A DNA stretch of 64,000 bases from Saturnia japonica (lineage: Eukaryota; Arthropoda; Insecta; Lepidoptera; Saturniidae). The stretch spans positions 62,001 through 126,000 of the forward strand of contig CM065307.1 in NCBI GenBank assembly GCA_033032175.1, read 5' to 3'. The first letter of the stretch is position 1, and each line of letters opens with the position of its first letter. Positions 56,471 through 64,000 of the stretch are shown here, one piece after another. The position numbers and the translations under genes are program-made. The notes under the pieces were generated by a model. That model was not told the origin of the DNA and did no database searches. It saw only the letters and a program-made list of their open reading frames with translations.

Positions 56471-57540
56471 AAGACCCTATACTATACTTTACATCGTTGT
56501 CTAAAATACCTTTTTGGATATCAAACCATTCAGTGTATGCTCCGTTTATTCTAACACAAGCACTGGAATCCTCATAGAGAGATTTCAATGCTTATATCAA
56601 ATCCCCGCTAACCCCATGCCTAGACAATACCAACCACAACTCATTCCTCATCACTTTGTTGATGGTATATGTACTGAGCGACACATGCCGCTGACTCTTG
56701 GACCGATGAATGAGATGTGGAGATTTATACGTTAAGGGGTATGAAATAATCTTGTGTTTTGACTAAAACAGATAGTCTTCAAAGTGATTGTGAAGTTTTA
56801 GTGATGTAGTTCATATAGAAGTCAGTCTGCAATACAATCTGATAGAACCTTTGTAACAACTTACATTGTTTCTGAACACAAACCTTATGGTTACAGTTTC
56901 AATTATTAACATTCTTAATAACATTAGATCGAAGACAACAATCGTAACGAACAGTTTCGGGCAGAAATCACGATTCATATTTTTACTAATAGATTTGTTA
57001 GTTGATAATTGTGATGACATGGTGTCACGGAAAACGCTTGTGTACCTATGCATGTGCATGCGCATGCTAATAAACAAGTTAATATTGTTAATCTTGTTTT
57101 TAACCAGCTTAATTAATAAAATAATAGTTTTAAGAATAATGAATAGGTACTTACTACTTATTAATTAATCATTATCTGAAATGTTTCAATTGTTTTTATT
57201 TAAGCTATTTTTACTTTTGGCCAATAAGTGTGCTATATATTGCTAATATTAATGCTATAATGAGTTACACGGTAATGTTTCTAAGGAATGTTATAAATAA
57301 ACAAGAGATTCGAGTCCGGCGGCACCACGGCACGGCACGAATGCGTCGCCCGCGGTGTTTAGGTATATCGCTGAAATGCCCAAAAAAATTATAGCAATTA
57401 AAAAACAAAAGGAAAGACATTTTAGATATTCATATGAGTAGGTACATCATAGGTATAAGTTGATTAAAACTTAACCTGTTATATAATAATTATAATACAA
57501 GTAAAAAGAGACGCCATTATTGAAAAGAAAAAATCATAGC
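56471..57540. other. No gene recognised
   Basis: AT-rich; short frames unsupported. Confidence 0.4.
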
Positions 57541-57554
57541 GCAGAATGTTTCGA

Positions 57555-57940
57555 TTCGTAGCGGGAAAACGGTGGAAATGAAAGCGCAGGGCTCTGTATT
57601 GCGCGTCGGCCGCGGCCCCACGACCCACCCCGCCAATCAGCGCAGTGCTGTGCACGCACACAGACGCACGAGCGACTGTACACGGAGCGAGGCAGCGCTG
57701 TGTGCAGTCTGTACCCTCGCGCACTCGGTTCACAAGTGGCTGGGCATCGCCGCGCCGCGCCACTCGACCCCGCGGCCGGACCGCACTCCTCATACCGACC
57801 TACCTACATACATAATTGTGAATGAAAATTTGGTGGACTGTGGAAACTCTTACGAATTGTGCAAGTTCTTATGGATTTTGCTGGTGTTCAGAAAACCTCA
57901 TAAAAAATTTCGTGTCAACCATAACCTAAATCATAATAAT
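57555..57940 (+). promoter_or_regulatory. Candidate promoter and first exon of another gene
   Basis: A CpG- and GC-rich island of about 220 bp in AT-rich DNA, with a CCAAT box (57633-57637, 'cgccaatcagcg'). A perfect donor GTAAGT at 57941 could end a 5' exon. The open frame across it (57572-57961) has no recognisable domain. Confidence 0.3.
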
Positions 57941-57974
57941 GTAAGTAATATATTATTATAAAATACATAATTAT

Positions 57975-58155
57975 ATAAAACATATCTGCAAAGTTGGAAA
58001 GCTTTGTCGCGACAGCGGCAGCTATGGCAGCTTCTTCACCGGATACAGCTCGTCGATCATTTCCCCGAAATATTGTCGGTACAAACTCCAAACCAAAGGG
58101 TATGGTGTATGTCACGCACGCGGCTACGACAGTTTTACAAAATATTTTTATCAAT
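57975..58155. other. Coding-like stretch, strand uncertain
   Basis: Minus strand: TIPFGLEFVPTIFRGNDRRA, VSGEEAAIAAAVATKLSNF. Plus strand: MAASSPDTARRSFPRNIVGT, NSKPKGMVYVTHAATTVL. Composition is richer than the flanks. I recognise neither product; it may be an exon or a transposon scrap. Confidence 0.25.
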
Positions 58156-58179
58156 AATATTAAGTATTTTCTAAACTGA

Positions 58180-59066
58180 GAAGTTTTATATTATTCATAT
58201 TATGAAGAATATTGTTTTAAGACGGTAAGGCAGTTCCCACAGCTCGCACATTACTCACATAATATAAAGAAGAAATTAATTAGAAATTGAGGCGTTAACA
58301 GAAATACAAATAGGTTTCATTCACATAGATAACACAGGTCAACAAAAAAATTAAAATTTCTTGTTGCCCGAAATGTTCTTACGGATTATTATTATTTAAA
58401 ATATTTTAAAAATACATTCATGATATTCCTGGATTCGCTCTGTTTCTTATGTATTTGTACTAAATATAATATTATAACAAAGATGTTAACTCTGCCCCGT
58501 ACAACAATAAATTTTATTTAGTGTTGGCATCACGATAGAACTCGTTTTTTAATTTTATTTTAGTAAATCTATACCTCATGTAACTGCTACGTGGCTCGTA
58601 GCAATACAATGCGTGCAATTACAAAATAATTTAGTTAGGCATTTAATTAAATATTTAATTTCTTATTCGAAAAAATAACTACCTACTATGAACATCGATG
58701 GTTAGATTGTGTTGATTTGATAATGGTTAACTTCTTAATTTTCCAGTAGAGTAGACACACGAAATATCTAGCTTCGTTTGTCTGTGGAGTAGTGGAGTAA
58801 AACAATTTCACTTGAAAGTAAATGTGGGGCCCGTAAGAAAGACCCTGCCCATCGATATATTAAATTATGTATGATGGAACAGTTAATTAAAGCTTTGGGC
58901 AATACTAGAGAATAGTTTAAGTATATTTGTAAAATATTTCCATACCTAAATATGTAAAAGTTTAAAGCTAGAATTTTTACGGCTAAAATTCGGAAATTAA
59001 TAAAATATACCAACGTCATACAACTATAGTGCAAGCTGAAGCTTGTAGAGTGTGTTTGACTTGCGG
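58180..59066. other. No gene recognised
   Basis: AT-rich; nothing supported. Confidence 0.4.
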
Positions 59067-59315
59067 TTAACCGTTCTCTACGTTCATAAAGCGCTTAAGT
59101 ATAAATAAATTTACCAAATGATGCTTTGATAGCTTTAGAATTTTGAGAGCTAATATGAGGTTAAAATTACACTTTTTTTCACCTGGATAAATTTCCTCAT
59201 AACCTGGGAATTCATAGTGCGTAACAGAATGAACACTTCCACTAAGATCAACAAGTGAACAACGAACGATATCAGGAGAGTTTTCACAAAGCGATAGTTC
59301 CCAAATATCCCACAA
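59067..59315 (-). other. Coding-like stretch of unknown origin
   Basis: Reads LWDIWELSLCENSPDIVRCS, LVDLSGSVHSVTHYEFPGYE and EIYPGEKK. The early part has balanced, protein-like composition. No domain recognised and no splice sites placed. It could be a transposon remnant or an exon. Confidence 0.2.
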
Positions 59316-59794
59316 TAGAAAAACTCATTTCTCGGAAGTGTTATAAAGTCTTTGCAGTTTTTCAATTTTATGTAGATATATCTTAAAGGAAAATAAAGTA
59401 TTAAGTGATATTTTTTATTAAAAAATGAAATCATTGTTTTATCTCCTATTTATTGATTCTTCACAGTGTAATATTAAAAATACGATTAATGAAAAAACTA
59501 GAGCCAATATCTCTCAATGATTTATAATTCCATAAGTAGTAGACATAAAACTATCCGAAACCATTATTATAATCAAGGAAACAAAACTATTGTTGACCAG
59601 TGACATTGTACGTTAATTATGAAATGTTTGTTCAGTTAAATTGACTAATTTTAATACCTAACCTATAACCTTCCAAAGAAGTAATATCTAGTAACACGAA
59701 ACTATTTGTAGGTCTCGGCCGCGACGCGACATCTCTCTCTGTATATTGTAGTTACAATAATTTGATTTTTGTTTTTGTACTAGTGCTGCTAAAC

Positions 59795-60052
59795 TGTGTC
59801 TTTAGCCTAGTGGTCCTGAGCGCGACTGGCTATGCTCGAAGTCCTGGGTATGATTCCCAGGTTGAGCAAAGTATTATTGTGGTTTCTATGAAATTCTCAG
59901 TAGTAGCTCGGAGTTTGGCTTTGTGCCCGATTAATGGCAATAGGCTCGCCCCTTATTACATGGGTCTAAAACATAACCGGGGAACTGTGGGTGTACATTA
60001 GTACACCGCGCGTCGTCCTAACCCTTAGGGATATAGGTGTGATGGTATGCTA
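59795..60052 (+). mobile_element. tRNA-derived SINE, copy 7
   Basis: A box 'tagcctagtgg' (about 59803). The B box is altered (GGTATGATTCC near 59848). Its flank differs from the composite repeats, so it is an independent insertion. Confidence 0.8.
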
Positions 60053-60279
60053 CACTAATTCAGCAACGAAGGTAGTTACAAATTCAGAGAAACCGTATCA
60101 GGTTTTTTTTCAGTCAATTGTTTTTTTTCGCGCAAGCGATACTAACTTCACGCAAATGTGTGAACGCATTGCAAACGCTTGCCGCAAGCTTCCTTGATTT
60201 GTTCATCAAATACTGTCTTAGATCGAATCGGTGGTCAGATAGGCCAAACCTTCACAGGCCAGGCGAAATGCCCTATCCA

Positions 60280-60640
60280 CACATTTAAATTTGTTGATGC
60301 TTGTCGAGGTTTGGCGACCGTGTGGGTCCGTCTTAAGAATTAGTTACGTGTTAGTACAGCAAAATCACTGTTTACAAATATTGAAATGCTCTATCTATAT
60401 AGGCATCAAGGAACTTGGTTCAGTGGATCCGCGAAATACCCTCTCTATGCCCTGGACAGGTTGCAGAGACGGGCTGTCCGCGTTGTTAATGATGCAGACG
60501 TTACTGAATCCTTCAGGTGCGTGGGAACATTGCCTCGCTAAGCCTGTTCTACCGTCTGAATCATGGCTAGTGTTCCGAAGAGCTGTTCAAAGCAATTCTA
60601 TAATTGATGGGCTATTAAAATGTCAATAATATTTTGGGAA
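60280..60640 (+). mobile_element. Jockey-like LINE ORF2 C-terminal remnant
   Basis: One frame reads SAKYPLYALDRLQRRAVRVV then NDADVTESFRCVGTLPR, followed after a stop by SVPKSCSK. LDRLQRRAVRVV is a typical post-RT block of Jockey-type LINEs. Frameshifted and truncated. Confidence 0.7.
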
Positions 60641-60686
60641 ATAATAAAAAATTATTAACAAAATAATTTGTATTAATTTAAAACAG

Positions 60687-61355
60687 ACTAGCTGATCCGC
60701 GCAATTTTGTCCTACGTCATATAAAGAAACGTCATAGAAAGGGCTAGAGAGAGTTGATCGTAGGCACTATTTTATAGGTGCCGCTTGCCTTCCACATTAT
60801 TCCACATAACAAAAATGCGCTCGCGGTACTTGATCATTATTTTGCTGCCGAGTTATTTTAAAACTGTTATATCTCCTAAGATATTCATTTGAATTAATTA
60901 CTTTAAAGCACAATTTTGTTCAAAATAAAATACTTGTGATGAATAAAGTATTTATTTCAATAAGGATTAATACCATATTTATAAAACACCTTCACAAATA
61001 ATTTATTATTTTAGAACATATTTATTTATTAAACCTTAATATCGCGGTATTTTTTTTAGAAACTTTTAAGATAAATAATGCCGTGGCAAACGATTGTTGC
61101 GTAACTTTAACCATTCACGCAGCGCACGCAGTGGAAGCTCTCAAAAGGAATAAATTTCCCCCGTTTTGCAACATTTTTTATTAATGCTCCGCTCCTATTA
61201 TTGGTAGTATCATGATGTTATATAGCCTATGTATTTCCTCGGTAAATGGGCTATCCAGCACTAAAATATTTTTTCCATTCGAACCAGTACATCCTGAGAT
61301 TAGCGCGTTCAACTAAACAAACAAACTCTTCAGCTTTATAATATTAGTATAGATT
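60687..61355 (+). repeat. Complete-looking short non-autonomous element
   Basis: Starts 'actagctgatccgcgcaatt' and ends 'tataatattagtatagattt', the typical head and tail of abundant lepidopteran elements. No coding capacity and no SINE. Confidence 0.65.
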
Positions 61356-62660
61356 TTTATGAAAATTATACACGAGCGATAGGACATGAATTATTGTCAT
61401 AATATGATTAAAACTGCGTAACAATAAACCGTCACTATTGCAGTTATGGTATGTGCAACGGCACGAGAAGTAATCCTAACTTAGTCCGGTACTTGGTACA
61501 GTCAACTGTAAATGTGGGATAATTACCCAACATTTTGAAATAGTTGTATACTTCCTAAACAAAAAGATATTAAAGCAGATTGTTTAAATAACGGAAAGCA
61601 AATCTATTAGCTACTATGTGGCTAATAGTAATTGTATATAACTATTATATATAAAAGAAAACCCTCTACTAGTTTTGAATATAGATGTCCATTATAATGG
61701 GCTAGATGCCTCGATGCTTTCATCAATACATATTATTTAAAACTAGCATTCTAAATGAATCAATAATACAATACAAAGTACTACTTAGTAAGTAAGTAAG
61801 TAGTAAGTAGTTACTTATTAGAATGTTTTACAAATTCACGTCATAAACGACATGTATTTTTTTCAAGAGTCACCCTATACAGTATTTTCAGTTTTAATGT
61901 AGCCTTTATATGCGCATGAGCAGTATATGTACAATGAATAGATACATTTATACTACGCAAAACATTACGCAATATTTATAGATAATTTTTATTTTTAAAT
62001 AGTAAGAAGTGATTTAAACGTGTTTACGGCGCTAAATAACCATCTTTGGCTTTTTAACTTTGACAGTTCGTTAATCATATTTAGCAACAATTTTTTCTTT
62101 GTGCAAGACGCTAATTTTCTTTAACCAGTTTAAATGCGTTTAGTCTTACTTTAATCATGTTAGGCAAGACGCTCTTAGAATTTGTTATTAAATCAAAACG
62201 TGAACACTACTGTGACCTGATTTCTTTGATTATACCAGGTTTGAACACTTATTTTAGCTTTCAACAGGTTTCGTTGACGTTTTTTTTCTAAAATTTAGCT
62301 GTTTCTTGTTAACTTATTTTACGTATAATCCAAGCTTCTTAGTTAACGCGTAATTTAATTGTATTAACTACAATTGATTTGCAAAATTTTGTTTATTGTT
62401 GTTATTAGACCTACCTAATCTAGTTTTAGCTATCAATACCTAAGCTATTGACGCCGGACAATAACTTTAAAATCCCTGAATATTTGGGTGAAATAGATTT
62501 TTCCCCGTAAGTACTTTGAAAATAAAAATAATATTTTACTTTAAAAAAGAGTTAAAGTTAAGTTTAGATGTTGTTAAAACAGCTTGTTTCTATTTATTTT
62601 TTAATGTTTGGCAACTTCAGCTCTCAGGTACTACAGGAAAACAAATGAAGTTTCCATTTT
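61356..62660. other. No gene recognised
   Basis: AT-rich, with a short 'agtaagta' run near 61790-61810. Confidence 0.4.
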
Positions 62661-62664
62661 ATTG

Positions 62665-62930
62665 TATACTAGCAGTACCCGTAGCTTCGCTCACATGGAC
62701 TACAGAATGCCCGCGCAAATATTCCTCTCTCACTCCTGGCTATTGTAAACACAAAAATACTTATTGTGGGTGTTCCTTAGAAGATAGATATATACTCTCG
62801 CGGAATTTTTTGTAGGTCTTTTTAATGCCTACAATGATGTAGTACATTAATTTGATATATCTCTTATGGTTTACTCAGCATAAGTCATTTAAGCGCCCGA
62901 ATTGATTCACCATGATCAGTTTCTTTATTT
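62665..62930 (+). repeat. Short dispersed element, copy 3
   Basis: Starts 'ctagcagtacccgtagcttc' and contains 'attttttgtaggtctttttaatg'-type and 'cccgaattgattcaccatga' blocks. Cut at about 62930, where mariner sequence starts. Confidence 0.65.
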
Positions 62931-63707
62931 GTATCTGGCTGATTTTAGTAAAATTAAAAAGGTTACATTCAAGTTTAAAAAAGTTGTTTCCCGCTATTTT
63001 TCGTTTGTTTTTCTTTCTGTAAAAATGAGTAAATCGAATGAAGAAATTCGATAAATTTTAAAATACTAATAAAAAAAAGGCAAAAATGCACCTCAAGCAG
63101 CGAAAAAAATTTATGATGTTTATGGACCTAATGCAGTGTCAGTAAGAGTAGCAGAAATTTGGTTCAAACGTTTTCAGTCCGGAAATTTTGATGTTAAAGA
63201 TGCACCTCGTTCTGGTCGCTCTGTTACGAATAAAATGGACGCCATTTTTGAAAAAGTGGAGCAAGATCGGCATATCAGTAGTTACGTTGTAGCTAAAGAA
63301 CTGGAAATTGACCACAAAACAGTTTTAACCCATTTGAAGAAAGCTGGCTGGCTATACCAAAAAGCTCGACATGTTTAGCCTCTCAGCAAAAATTAAGAGA
63401 GTTTAACTGGGAGGTGTTAGTGCATTCACCATATAGCCCTGACCTTGCACCGTCAGATTTTCACCTGTTTCGGTCTCTTCAGAATTCTTTAGGTTCTGTA
63501 AGGTTAACAAAAACTATTTGTCGCGTTTTCTTGATCAGAAGTCCCAAAGTTTCTACAGCAACGGGATCATATCTCTACCTACAAAATGGCAGAAACTTAT
63601 CGTACAAAACGGCACATATATACAGTAAATAAATGTAAATAAACTTTGAAAAAAATATCTTGAGCTTTCATATAAGAATGCGAATAAAACTTTTTCCCCG
63701 ACCTATT
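62930..63707 (+). mobile_element. Internally deleted mariner (family A), copy 3
   Basis: The N-terminal helix-turn-helix part is open at 63136-63378 (AEIWFKRFQSGNFDVKDAPR, MDAIFEKVEQDRHISSYVVA, KTVLTHLKKAGWLYQKARHV). The DNA then jumps to the last catalytic block (63414-63632: VHSPYSPDLAPSDFHLFRSL), missing roughly the first and second Asp regions. The 3' terminal repeat ends near 63707. The 5' terminal ~60 bp are absent, so it cannot move by itself. Confidence 0.85.
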
Positions 63708-64000
63708 ATATTTTGACGGTATAAGACATTTATACTCATAATAATAATAATAATCATAAATATTATATTTAAAAAAAATATACTAATTCCGATTTACATT
63801 GAAATCTTCTAATGTTTAATAGTACATTATTGCAAAGGCTATGAAATAGGCAATTGCCATTTCTGCCGAGGCATGTATAGTGCTTTTCTCAAACATGCAT
63901 GGGAATATTGTCATTATTTTCGAAAATAGAACACGCGAAGTATTGAATTTACCGACAAAGAAAATCAAATTCATTGTAAGAGCGTTTTTTGAATTTGGGA
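63708..64000. other. No gene recognised
   Basis: AT-rich with an 'aataat' run; nothing supported. Confidence 0.4.

Overview
The window is nuclear DNA of an insect, most likely a moth or butterfly (Lepidoptera). Reasons: one spliced developmental gene with long introns; a GATA-factor zinc-finger region of the kind known as GATA-beta/BCFI in Bombyx and serpent in Drosophila; and dense decayed repeats of lepidopteran style (tRNA-derived SINEs, mariner elements, R1-, RTE- and Jockey/CR1-like LINE pieces, short elements starting near 'ctagctg..ccgc' and ending 'tataatattagtatag'). No bacterial, organellar or CRISPR features are present. The species cannot be named.

The one host gene I can support lies on the + strand from about 23.9 to 36.8 kb. 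Eight or nine coding exons can be placed: three N-terminal exons (23927-24054, 24136-24359, 24449-24512), a 9.5-kb intron, an N-finger exon (34061-34227), a cassette without a finger (34468-34613), the C-finger exon (34925-35089), a basic-tail exon (35519-35618) and the last exon with the stop (36151-36440). The phases match across every join, giving 379 residues with the N-finger exon or 372 with the cassette. The initiator exon is missing; it should lie upstream and end in phase 2. The N-finger exon and the cassette have the same phases (1 in, 0 out), and using both would shift the frame, so they look mutually exclusive. This matches the known one-finger and two-finger isoforms of Drosophila serpent.

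From 0 to 22.5 kb: an R1-like LINE remnant (1-1.05 kb), pieces of two mariner families, an RTE-like LINE (6.5-7.3 kb), a 2.2-kb foldback element with ~600-bp terminal inverted repeats and an unrecognised ORF (8.5-10.7 kb), a Tc1/mariner remnant (10.9-11.3 kb), several short dispersed elements, two SINEs, a possible promoter near 16.4-16.6 kb, a heptamer array (19.6 kb) and a sixfold 78-bp tandem array (21.5 kb).

From 22.5 to 42 kb: the GATA gene and its flanks. Recognisable transposons are few; GC-rich heptamer arrays, G/C homopolymers and GATA-site clusters are common.

From 42.5 to 64 kb: repeats again, including SINEs at 42.7, 49.5, 52.6 and 59.8 kb, a mariner apparently split by a LINE and a SINE (48.1-50.3 kb), LINE 3' ends, and an internally deleted mariner at 62.9-63.7 kb. 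A GC-rich CCAAT-containing stretch at 57.6 kb could be the promoter of another gene, but no coding sequence confirms it.
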